Shown piece after piece: positions 5,928-12,225 of a DNA stretch of 13,886 bases. The position numbers and the translations under genes are program-made. The stretch is from positions 1 through 13,886 of the forward strand of contig JAKEHX010000636.1 of NCBI GenBank assembly GCA_022614795.1. The letters are read 5' to 3'. Within the stretch, counting starts at the first letter, position 1, and each line of letters opens with the position of its first letter. The stretch comes from Planctomycetaceae bacterium. Lineage in GTDB: Bacteria; Planctomycetota; Planctomycetia; Pirellulales; Pirellulaceae. Under the pieces are notes generated by a model. That model was not told the DNA's origin. It saw only the letters and a list, made by a program, of their open reading frames with translations, and made no database searches.

Positions 5928-6040
5928 CGTAGTTGGCTGTTTCGGACGTCGGTTGCCCTTCGCCCGAAGACCCACAGCCGTTAGTTCGTATCGGAACACC
6001 CTCGTTGCGGGCTTTAGGCAGTAGCCGAGTGCCCCACGAT
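5889..6040 (-). ncRNA. Candidate small RNA divergent from carA
   Basis: About 150 bases of the minus strand end at a strong intrinsic terminator and contain a chain of separate hairpins. In transcript order these are CTCG/CGAG (plus 6026-6029 with 6001-6004), GTTC/GAAC (5994-5997 with 5984-5987), then GGCTGT/ACAGCC (5974-5979 with 5935-5940) enclosing CTTC-GGGC-GAAG (5969-5958), then the terminator. The 5' end is a guess. TATGTC on the minus strand near plus 6050 could be a -10 box, but no good -35 is seen. Open frames across this stretch read through the terminator and resemble no family. I could not match it to SRP RNA, tmRNA or RNase P RNA. 6S RNA remains an untested possibility. Confidence 0.45.
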
Positions 6041-6060
6041 TCGACATAGGATTCACGATC

Positions 6061-6113
6061 ACCACTCACCACTCACCACTCACAACCGGCAAAGTGGGTG
6101 AGAGGCGAGTGGT
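6061..6113 (+). promoter_or_regulatory. Imperfect long hairpin in the carA leader
   Basis: The run of ACCACTC units at 6061-6083 is complementary to the segment 6094-6113 just ahead of carA. ACCACTC (6061-6067) pairs with GAGTGGT (6107-6113), and a CTCACC pairs with GGTGAG (6097-6102). The structure ends 13 bases before the carA ATG, and several registers are possible because one arm is a tandem repeat. It may affect translation start or transcription of carA. The same repeat unit occurs upstream of nrfA. Confidence 0.35.
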
Positions 6114-6126
6114 ACAGAAGACAAGC

Positions 6127-7293
6127 ATGACACAGCCAGCAAAGCTTGCCCTGGAAGATGGCACGGTATTCACCGGAATCTCGTTCGGCGCGGCCGGCGA
6201 GGTCGACGGCGAAGTCTGTTTCAACACGTCGATGACCGGCTATCAGGAAATCCTTACCGATCCCAGCTATCGCGGGCAGATCGTGACGATGACCTACACC
6301 GAAATGGGCAACTACGGCGTCAACCGCGAGGATGTCGAGAGCGCGCGGCCGCATTTGGCGGGTTTCGTCGTGAAGGAATTTGCCGAGCGGCCGAGCAACT
6401 TTCGCGCAGAAGATTCGCTCGATGCGTATCTGAAGCGATACCAGATTCCCGGACTGTCGGGCATTGATACGCGGGCGCTCGTGCGCAAGCTCCGCACGCA
6501 GGGGGCGATGAAGGGAGTGCTGTCGAGCACCGATTTGGACGACGCGAGCCTGGTGCGCAAGGCCAAGGCCAGCCCGGGACTGGTGGGCCGCGACCTCGTG
6601 CGGGAAGTCATTCCCGACAGCGCGTGCCAGTGGGACCGCGGCTTGTCAAAATGGGCAAAGCTGCCGGCCCTTGCGAACCCGGCGTTCCCTGAGGCGGAGT
6701 TTCACGTGGTCGCCCTCGATTACGGCATGAAGTGGAACATCGCCCGGCACTTGCGCGACGAGGGGTGCCGCGTGACCGTTCTGCCTGGAACCGCGACAGC
6801 AGAAGAAGTGCTCAGCCACAAGCCCGATGGCGTGTTTCTGAGCAATGGCCCCGGCGACCCGGAGCCGCTCGACTATGCTCAGAACTGCATCCGCGGAGTG
6901 CTGGGCAAGGTGCCGGTATTCGGCATTTGCCTGGGGCATCAACTCTTGGGGCTGGCCTGCGGGGCCAAGACTTTCAAGCTCAAGTTCGGGCATCGCGGCG
7001 CCAACCAGCCGGTGCTCAATACCGATTCCGGCAAGGTCGAGATCACGGCCCAGAATCACGGCTTTGCAGTCGAGGAGGCGACGCTTCCCTCGTGCCTGGA
7101 GATCACGCACCGCAACTTGAACGACAACACGGTGGCCGGCCTGCGGCACAAAGACGTGCCGGCGTTCAGCGTGCAGTATCACCCGGAGTCATCTTCGGGG
7201 CCGCACGACAGCCGCTATTTGTTCCGGCAGTTCCGCGAGATGATGGCGAGTGGGGCAGGTTTGCAACCTGCCAAGCAGGGACGGGCAGGTTAA
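6127..7293 (+). CDS. carA: Carbamoyl-phosphate synthase small (glutaminase) subunit CarA
   Basis: This 388-residue protein hydrolyses glutamine and passes ammonia to CarB for carbamoyl phosphate synthesis, feeding pyrimidine and arginine pathways. The N-terminal CPSase small-chain domain (about 5-140) shows LEDGTVFTGISFG, FNTSMTGYQEILTDPSY and GNYGVN. The C-terminal class I glutamine amidotransferase domain (about 192-380) shows VALDYGMKWNIARHL, SNGPGDP, GICLGHQLLGLA with the nucleophile Cys268, and QYHPESSSGP with His352 and Glu354 completing the triad. The length is normal for CarA. The ATG at 6127 begins the family-like sequence MTQPAKLALEDG. An in-frame GTG at 6094 falls within the leader hairpin and is rejected. 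The last 13 or so residues (GAGLQPAKQGRAG) are encoded by a palindromic repeat that also contains the stop codon, so they are probably an acquired tail. carB is not in the window. Confidence 0.95.
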   Translation: MTQPAKLALEDGTVFTGISFGAAGEVDGEVCFNTSMTGYQEILTDPSYRGQIVTMTYTEMGNYGVNREDVESARPHLAGFVVKEFAERPSNFRAEDSLDAYLKRYQIPGLSGIDTRALVRKLRTQGAMKGVLSSTDLDDASLVRKAKASPGLVGRDLVREVIPDSACQWDRGLSKWAKLPALANPAFPEAEFHVVALDYGMKWNIARHLRDEGCRVTVLPGTATAEEVLSHKPDGVFLSNGPGDPEPLDYAQNCIRGVLGKVPVFGICLGHQLLGLACGAKTFKLKFGHRGANQPVLNTDSGKVEITAQNHGFAVEEATLPSCLEITHRNLNDNTVAGLRHKDVPAFSVQYHPESSSGPHDSRYLFRQFREMMASGAGLQPAKQGRAG

Positions 7294-7303
7294 CCTGCCC
7301 CAC
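7250..7303. repeat. Palindromic element at the carA / GAP1 convergent junction, copy 1
   Basis: GTGGGGCAGGTT (7250-7261) is a perfect inverted partner of AACCTGCCCCAC (7292-7303). Two smaller perfect palindromes lie inside: GGCAGGTT...AACCTGCC at 7254-7272 and GGGCAGGTTAACCTGCCC at 7283-7300. The element contains the end of carA and abuts the stop codon of the convergent gene at 7304. A related copy lies at 8074-8097. It could fold as a two-way transcription barrier but lacks T-runs. Confidence 0.7.
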
Positions 7304-8068
7304 TTACTTCGGCCGCGAAGTCGCTGCCCGCTTTCGGTTGCCGCCGTGTGCGTCCGTCAGCACCTCGACGACCTTGCCGGGATACGTGCGCTGTGCCTGT
7401 CGGACCAGCGTGGGATCGTTGGGAGCGAACATCAGCTTGAAGGCCCGGCGGCCGGAGTGCTTGAGGCCCGTGGAGAACGAAACGTCCAGACGTTCCGCCG
7501 GCTCAAGCTGATAGAAGAGGGCTTGAAAGAGCCGCTCGACGGGCAGATCGGTCACCGCGGTGACCGGTTCCGCTTCGGTGACGGCCTCGGAAAGTTGAGC
7601 GATCGTTTCGGCGCCAGCCTTCTCGATCATTTCGGCCACCCAGTCCGGCGGCTGGTCGGCCGCGCGGCCGACGAGCGGGATGTTCGCCAGCTCGCGCGGC
7701 ACGACATCATAGATCGTCATCCGGCCCGAAGCGGCCAGGGCCCGCAGCACCAGGAAGGGATCGTTGCCAAACCGGGCCATCCCTTCGCGCGGGACGATGA
7801 TCATTTGGGTGTAAACGCGGCCGCCGCCTCGGCCGCTATATTCGGCGCCGGCGAGCGTCGTTTGCGAAACGCAGAATGCATGGCCCAGCGAATGAAAGTT
7901 GATGCTGGTCGCTCCCGGTTGCTCGAGCCAGAGCGAGTCGTGAGCCGGGCCCCAGGTCGTCAGCTCCTTGGCCAGTTCTTCCGACACGCCCGGGCTGCGC
8001 GCGGCAAGCTGATATCCATCCAGCCGCTCGCTGCGGACCGACGTGAAAATGGCCTGTTCCAGTCGCAT
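7304..8068 (-). CDS. GAP1-N2-like GTPase-associated protein
   Basis: This 254-residue soluble protein has no membrane segment. Its N-terminus (QAIFTSVRSERLDGYQLA, then ARSPGVS) matches the opening of GTPase-associated protein 1 N-terminal domains. A second hallmark follows at about 72-93: LAGAEYSGRGGGRVYTQMII fits the G-x-[DE]-Y-[ST]-G-R-x-G pattern ahead of a buried strand. LDVSFSTGLKHSGRRAFKLM at 194-213 fits the later strand pair. GAP1 proteins are known only from comparative genomics, as partners of TRAFAC-type GTPases in predicted conflict and signalling systems. The biochemical role is unknown. The gene is the last of a four-gene minus-strand run. The GTPase gene lies 42 bp upstream, and that gap holds a palindromic repeat copy. 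This 254-residue form lacks the long middle and C-terminal parts seen in larger GAP1 proteins. ATG at 8068, no strong ribosome site. Confidence 0.68.
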   Translation of the reverse strand: MRLEQAIFTSVRSERLDGYQLAARSPGVSEELAKELTTWGPAHDSLWLEQPGATSINFHSLGHAFCVSQTTLAGAEYSGRGGGRVYTQMIIVPREGMARFGNDPFLVLRALAASGRMTIYDVVPRELANIPLVGRAADQPPDWVAEMIEKAGAETIAQLSEAVTEAEPVTAVTDLPVERLFQALFYQLEPAERLDVSFSTGLKHSGRRAFKLMFAPNDPTLVRQAQRTYPGKVVEVLTDAHGGNRKRAATSRPK

Positions 8069-8073
8069 GACTC

Positions 8074-8097
8074 AGTGGGGCAGGAATTCAACCTGCC
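8074..8097. repeat. Palindromic element between GTPase and GAP1-like genes, copy 2
   Basis: AGTGGGGCAGG, then AATTC, then AACCTGCC repeats the arms of the element at 7250-7303 with a different centre. GGCAGG and CCTGCC still pair. It fills most of the 42-bp gap between two genes of the same operon, so the GAP1-like gene is framed by one copy on each side. Confidence 0.55.
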
Positions 8098-8110
8098 GCG
8101 GACGGTGTTC

Positions 8111-9013
8111 CTAAGTTTCCAACTCATCCAGCAGCCACTTGAACGGTTCGATGAGTCCCCGCGGTTCAATGCGCAAAGGGACATGGACCCGGCCGCCGGC
8201 GTCGTTGCGGAATCCCACTGCGCCCGCGACGCCCACGGCGAAGAACCGATGCCTCTTGAGCCGCTCGCGACACTGCTGGAACAGCCCCGGGGTGTGGCGC
8301 CGGGCAAATGCCGAGGGGTCTTCGAAGCAGTTCTCGCACTGGTCACCCTTGGTGAAGACCATGGCGATGGGGCGTTCCGGCCAGCCGGTCCGCTTGTCGT
8401 TTACGAGCTCGCAGAGATAGCTGACGAGCTTCATCGTGTGGAAGTCTTCTTCACTTTGGCCGCTTTCGGCGCTGGGCGCATCGATCAGGATCATCACGCC
8501 CGCGCACTTCGTGAGGAACGCGTGAATGACGGGAAACGTGTGAGGATGATCGACTTCTTCGAGCAAGGCCTCGCCCGCCAGGTCGGGCATAATCAATTCG
8601 GCCGGCTTGCCCCGCTTGCGGAGCACCTGGCAGTGAATCCAGTTCCAGCGATCGGGCTCGTTCGGGGTCTTGTTCGGAAACTCGCAGCGCGACAGGGCCG
8701 CCATCGCGTGCTGCTGGAGCTTAATGGAAAACGCACCGCGGGCCAGGAGCTGCATGTCCTCGATTTGCCGCGAGAGCATGTCGGTGAGCATGCCCAGGTA
8801 AACAGTTTTGCCCGCGCCGGAGGGACCGATCGCGGCAATCATTCGCGGTTGGATTTTGTGCGTGTTGGCCTGATGCGCCAGCGCCATCGGAGCGTGGCAA
8901 TGCCGGCACACTTCGGAGTCGAATGTGTTTCCGCCGTCACAGATGTAACACGGACATTGGACCGTGTAGGCCATCAATCGAAACGAATCCATTTCGACGG
9001 CACCGGGTCTCAT
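8111..9013 (-). CDS. Zinc-ribbon TRAFAC-type P-loop GTPase
   Basis: This 300-residue protein has an N-terminal zinc ribbon (CPCYIC at 20-25 and CRHC at 36-39, four Cys as two CxxC knuckles) followed by a GTPase domain. The P-loop is GPSGAGKT (63-70), preceded by a strand and followed by VYLGML. DLAGE (144-148) is the switch II D-x-x-G motif. VFTKGDQC (219-226) carries TKGD, the guanine-specificity motif in place of NKxD. There is no membrane segment. It resembles GTPases of predicted conflict systems that pair with GAP1-type proteins. Those assignments come from comparative genomics and the cellular role is not established. Its ATG overlaps the TGA of the upstream gene in an ATGA (9010-9013), so translation is probably coupled. 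A role as a nucleotide-dependent switch at the membrane, recruited by the upstream anchored protein, is inferred from context only. Confidence 0.8.
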   Translation of the reverse strand: MRPGAVEMDSFRLMAYTVQCPCYICDGGNTFDSEVCRHCHAPMALAHQANTHKIQPRMIAAIGPSGAGKTVYLGMLTDMLSRQIEDMQLLARGAFSIKLQQHAMAALSRCEFPNKTPNEPDRWNWIHCQVLRKRGKPAELIMPDLAGEALLEEVDHPHTFPVIHAFLTKCAGVMILIDAPSAESGQSEEDFHTMKLVSYLCELVNDKRTGWPERPIAMVFTKGDQCENCFEDPSAFARRHTPGLFQQCRERLKRHRFFAVGVAGAVGFRNDAGGRVHVPLRIEPRGLIEPFKWLLDELET

Positions 9014-10248
9014 GCGCTGGCCTCCTCTTGCGGTTGCTCTTGCTCGGGAGCAGCGGACGGCGCGGGCACGTCCATGCCGCTGCCGGGCAGCACGACATCA
9101 CAGAACCCGAGCGCACAGCGGAAGCCGATGTTGTGCTTCCTGGCCAAGGGAGTCTCGCCGCTTTGGAACTGGCAGCTCGCTTGCGGGTCGAAATACGTGT
9201 CGTACGCGCCGCCGCGAATCGCTTTCAGCGGCATGGTGGTTTCTATCTTGCGCCCCACTGGCTCCCAGTTGCCGAACGTCGAGCTGGTCCACTCCCAGGT
9301 ATTGCCGACGAGTTGTTGGACGCCCCCCACACTGGCCCCGCCGGGCGAGGCGGTGACCGACACGGTACTGTTGACGCTATTGCCCCACATGTTCGCCACT
9401 CGTCGGTCCATCGCTTCTCCCCAGGGAAATTTTTTCTGGACAGGCTTGTCGGCGTCGGTCATGACGGGCCAGCTGCCCGCTTTAACCCACTCGGGATCGG
9501 TCGGCAATCGTTTGCCCACCCAGCGCGCGAACGCGGCCGCTTCGTACCAGCAGACGCCGACGACCGGATGGTCCTCTTTGCCGGCGGGGAGCTTGCCGTT
9601 CTGCCAGTATCGTGGTCCGGGCTGCCCGGTTTGATCGGTAAACCCCAGAACGGCCGGCCAGATCGACTCGTCCCACAAGGCCATCTGCTCGTAGCCGCCG
9701 GCCTCGACGAACTGCTGGAACTGGCCGTTGGTGACGGGATAGCGATCGAGGAAATAGCCGTCGACCTGCACCAGGCGCTCGCCGCGCGGTTTTTCGGATT
9801 CTTCCAGATCTTCGTAGCAGCGGGCCCGCATGTTGACGATGCCTTGCGGCACGATCGCCATCGCTTCGTCCAGCGCCACTTGCGCCGCTGCCAGATCGGA
9901 ATCGTTCAGGTTGGCTGCGATTTGCGGCCGCAGGAGCAAGGCCTCGCGGCCCTGCGCGATCATCTGCTCCACGAGGCTGTCGTCGGAGGGTGCACGGCGT
10001 GCCGTCGGTGGACGCGGCGTATTCTTCGGCGGCGACCAGTCTTCCATCGGAGCCGCGGCGCGCTCCTTCCGCACCTCGGCTTTGGTTTTCGGACGCGACC
10101 ACCAGCTTGGATTGCGAATGGCCAGCGCGCACATTGCGCCCGCCGCGCCAATCGCGCCAAACGAGAACTGGCCCAGCAGCCAGCCCAGCAGCAAGCTGAG
10201 AGGCACTGCGGCTGCCAGGAAGCAGTTAGGGGTCAGGAATCGTCGCAT
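9010..10248 (-). CDS. Membrane-anchored formylglycine-generating-enzyme-fold (SUMF1-like) protein
   Basis: This is a 412-residue protein from the ATG at 10248. Residues about 5-45 are a hydrophobic hairpin (LAAAVPLSLLLGWLLGQFSF, then GAIGAAGAMCALAI), followed by a basic stretch (RNPSWWSRPKTKAEVRKER) that would keep the rest in the cytoplasm. After a proline-rich linker (75-90) comes a SUMF1/EgtB/PvdO fold at about 157-380: VDGYFLDRYPVTNGQFQQFV, HPVVGVCWYEAAAFARWVGK, LVGNTWEWTS, AIRGGAY and NIGFRCA. Bona fide formylglycine-generating enzymes use a nearby cysteine pair in the segment after RGGSY. Here that segment has one Cys (359) plus Cys378 in GFRC, so sulfatase-activating catalysis is doubtful. 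A binding or sensor role is possible. The C-terminus is rich in Glu, Gln and Pro. A longer reading from TTG at 10293 adds 15 poor residues and is rejected. The stop overlaps the GTPase start. Confidence 0.8.
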   Translation of the reverse strand: MRRFLTPNCFLAAAVPLSLLLGWLLGQFSFGAIGAAGAMCALAIRNPSWWSRPKTKAEVRKERAAAPMEDWSPPKNTPRPPTARRAPSDDSLVEQMIAQGREALLLRPQIAANLNDSDLAAAQVALDEAMAIVPQGIVNMRARCYEDLEESEKPRGERLVQVDGYFLDRYPVTNGQFQQFVEAGGYEQMALWDESIWPAVLGFTDQTGQPGPRYWQNGKLPAGKEDHPVVGVCWYEAAAFARWVGKRLPTDPEWVKAGSWPVMTDADKPVQKKFPWGEAMDRRVANMWGNSVNSTVSVTASPGGASVGGVQQLVGNTWEWTSSTFGNWEPVGRKIETTMPLKAIRGGAYDTYFDPQASCQFQSGETPLARKHNIGFRCALGFCDVVLPGSGMDVPAPSAAPEQEQPQEEASA

Positions 10249-10268
10249 GACGCTCAATCCGTAAGGGC

Positions 10269-10331
10269 CACTGCCACTGTGGGGAGAAAGCAACCGCGCT
10301 GGTTGCCAGTCGTGCCCGCTGCGTGGCAGTG
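10269..10331. repeat. Nested inverted repeats between operon genes
   Basis: CACTGCCAC (10269-10277) faces GTGGCAGTG (10323-10331), enclosing GCAACC (10290-10295) and GGTTGC (10301-10306) around GCGCT. It sits in the 124-bp gap between the coiled-coil and formylglycine-enzyme-fold genes, upstream of the ATG at 10248. In RNA it would form a two-tier hairpin in the intercistronic leader. It may set the relative expression of the two genes or be a dispersed repeat. Confidence 0.5.
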
Positions 10332-10372
10332 TTCGGAAGGCGGCCAGCCGCTGGCGGGCCGCCCGAGGGACG

Positions 10373-11473
10373 TTATTTCTTCACTTTCCGCCGCTGGGCG
10401 ACATCTTTTTGAAGTCGTGCAAATTGAGCCATGACCGAGCTGACCACGGGGTCAGAGCCGGAAGGGGCTTCATCCACGTGCGTCTGCGTCGGACGGACCA
10501 GGGTAACTGCGGGATTGCTGCGAGTGTGAGTATGTGCCAGCGTGATCGATTCGCGGCGTTGTTCGCCTTCCCCGACGCCCATCAGCTCGCCTTGCTGCTC
10601 GACCAGTTGGCGGAGCAACTTGAGCTCGGTTTGCAGCTCGTCGCGAGAGTCGGTCAGCTCGCGCTTTTGCTGGGCGACCGTCTCTTGCAGGTCCTGGGCC
10701 CGGCTGCGGACCAGCTCCAGCTCGGCTTCGAGCTCGGCCCGTTCCTTCTCCAGGGCCAGGAACCGTTCGCTGGCTTCCGGCGAGCCGGCGGCAACCGCGG
10801 ACAGATCGCTGCGGGCGGCGGCCGCCCGATCGATCGCGCCGGTAAGCTCCGAGCGCGTCCGTTCGAGATTGCGCTTGAGTTCGGCCAGCTCATGCAGCAG
10901 CGGACCGTTTGATTCGCCTCCCCCGCCCCCGCCGGCAATCTGGGCGGGAATTGCCGCGACGTGGCGGCGCAGCTCGGCCAGTTCGCCGAGAAGCGGAGTG
11001 ACAACGTCGGCACCGCCGCCGCCGCCACCCTGTGCCTGGAGCACTTCGCATCGCCGCCGCAGCTCCTCGCGTTCGCTTTCGGTTTGCTTGAGTCGGTCCA
11101 ATAGCTTGGCGGTCTGCCGCTCCTCGCGGTCACGGCCTTCCTCGCGCTCCCGATCGAGTTGCTCACGCAAGCCGCGCAGCTCGCTCAGCGCCTCGCGCAT
11201 CTGCACCTCTTGTTGCTCCAGTTGGTGCGAGAGCCGTCCGATTTCCTTCCGCTGATCTGCCAGCTGGCGACCGCGCTCGGCCAGCCGCTTGCGGCCCTCC
11301 TCCACTTCGTCGGCCTTGAGCTCCAGTTCGCTGCGGACGCGGTCGAGATCGCCAAACAACTCCTGGACCAGCTGGTCCAGGGCCGTACATTCGTGTCGCA
11401 GTTCCGCCGCGGCCATTTCAATCGGCCGCCACGAAGCCGCGAGCGATCCCGATGCGAGGGGCGTGGCAGTCAC
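10373..11473 (-). CDS. Long coiled-coil protein with polyglycine spacers
   Basis: This 366-residue protein is the first gene of the minus-strand operon. Residues about 20-147 and 190-298 are strongly predicted coiled coil by eye: long runs of Glu, Arg, Leu and Gln with heptad spacing, such as LERGRQ-like and ELRGLREQLDREREEGRDRE. Two exact hexaglycine stretches at 149-154 and 181-186 separate the coils. Each is near a repeated motif, PLLGELAELRR (160-170) and PLLHELAELKR (191-201), so the middle contains an internal duplication. The tail (300-366) is Ser/Thr-rich and ends with a basic helix (MAQFARLQKDVAQRRKVKK). There is no membrane segment, enzyme motif or known domain. I do not recognise the family. 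The likely role is a structural scaffold or multimerising partner for the GTPase and membrane protein encoded downstream. The start is GTG at 11473 with GGAAAG about ten bases upstream. An ATG at 11416 is possible. Confidence 0.7.
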   Translation of the reverse strand: MTATPLASGSLAASWRPIEMAAAELRHECTALDQLVQELFGDLDRVRSELELKADEVEEGRKRLAERGRQLADQRKEIGRLSHQLEQQEVQMREALSELRGLREQLDREREEGRDREERQTAKLLDRLKQTESEREELRRRCEVLQAQGGGGGGADVVTPLLGELAELRRHVAAIPAQIAGGGGGGESNGPLLHELAELKRNLERTRSELTGAIDRAAAARSDLSAVAAGSPEASERFLALEKERAELEAELELVRSRAQDLQETVAQQKRELTDSRDELQTELKLLRQLVEQQGELMGVGEGEQRRESITLAHTHTRSNPAVTLVRPTQTHVDEAPSGSDPVVSSVMAQFARLQKDVAQRRKVKK

Positions 11474-11846
11474 GGTATTCGCGCTTTCCAGAGGGACAAG
11501 GAACCCGCCGCCCAGGCGGCGGTTGGTAAAACATAGGTTGTGCGGCGCGAGCCGAACGAGTCCAGCACCAGGGCTGTGAGCGCCTTTCCGTCCGCGCCGG
11601 CGGATTGTGTGGAGATACCATCCGCCAGCAGAAACCTAGGTCAGAAAGTACTCGTCGGCAAACCATGCTCCCTGCCCCCCGTCCTCATTACTTGACTGCC
11701 GTGCATCCTCCCTACCACCCCTATAGCTCCACCCACCTTGCTGACCTGAGAATTCGGGTAATGATGATGCCCGTTGCCGGATGGGTTTGGCGCGATCCCA
11801 ATCGCCGGTAATCTCCAGTGCTAGCCCGTAGGCCAGTGAGCTCCGT
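11474..11846. other. Divergent intergenic region without a supported gene
   Basis: These 373 bases separate the minus-strand operon from the plus-strand lut cluster and should carry both promoters, though no strong -35/-10 pair was found. Two hairpins are clear. A GC-rich one about 35 bases before the coiled-coil start (CCGCCGCC/GGCGGCGG, about 11505-11523) lies in the operon leader. GGCGGAT (11599-11605) faces ATCCGCC (11620-11626) across a 14-base loop. Short open frames here look random in composition. Confidence 0.5.
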
Positions 11847-12215
11847 TTGACCAAATCCAAGAAGCAGCCGCCCGTAGCCCCGCTGCCGGACGCGAATGAG
11901 TCGCGTGGCGCTGTCGCAGTGACGGTCGTGTGGATGTTGCTGGCCCTAAGCTGCCTGGCCGCGCAACTGGTGGCCCTGGTGACCTGGCTGTTCGCGCGCG
12001 GGGCCGGCATTCCCGCGGACCGGCCGAATGCCTTGCTCCTGGTGCCGACGACGCTCATGATGGTGGCCCTGCTCACCGGCATTCTGCTGGTGAGCATCAC
12101 TCCCTTGGTCTATCGCATTCGCCGCTCGCCACCGCCGATGGCAATTACGGTCGCGGCAATTGTCATTGCCATATCTCCGCTGATCGGGATGGCAGTGGTT
12201 GCCCTGATCGGCTAG
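11847..12215 (+). CDS. Small hypothetical membrane protein, three predicted helices
   Basis: This 122-residue protein has a short charged N-terminus (TKSKKQPPVAPLPDANESRG) and three hydrophobic helices at about 22-48 (AVAVTVVWMLLALSCLAAQL...), 61-88 (ALLLVPTTLMMVALLTGILL...) and 96-121 (PMAITVAAIVIAISPLIGMA...). Loops are short, and RIRRSPPP between helices 2 and 3 is positive, so that loop is probably cytoplasmic. The start is a TTG at 11847, because an in-frame stop lies 18 bases upstream and no ATG or GTG comes earlier. The ribosome site is weak. The family is not recognised. It is 59 bp upstream of lutB on the same strand and may share its transcript. A role in lactate transport is not supported, since three helices are too few for a known lactate permease. 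Confidence 0.6.
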   Translation: MTKSKKQPPVAPLPDANESRGAVAVTVVWMLLALSCLAAQLVALVTWLFARGAGIPADRPNALLLVPTTLMMVALLTGILLVSITPLVYRIRRSPPPMAITVAAIVIAISPLIGMAVVALIG

Positions 12216-12225
12216 CCAGTTCCAT

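Noticed and set aside
5712..6072. Minus-strand frames of 104 and 117 codons upstream of carA
   Set aside because: They read straight through a strong intrinsic terminator and show no domain. A non-coding RNA explains the stretch better.
7250..9634. Plus-strand frame of 794 codons opposite the GAP1-like and GTPase genes
   Set aside because: It is antisense to three genes with recognisable motifs and an ATGA overlap, and its sequence has no domain signature. It is a GC-bias shadow.
8923..10434. Plus-strand frame of 503 codons opposite the FGE-fold gene
   Set aside because: Same reason: it mirrors a gene with GNTWEW, IRGGAY and GFRC motifs and has no recognisable protein features of its own.
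11636..12100. Minus-strand frame of 154 codons opposite the small membrane protein
   Set aside because: Mixed composition with no domain; the plus-strand frame gives three clean hydrophobic helices.
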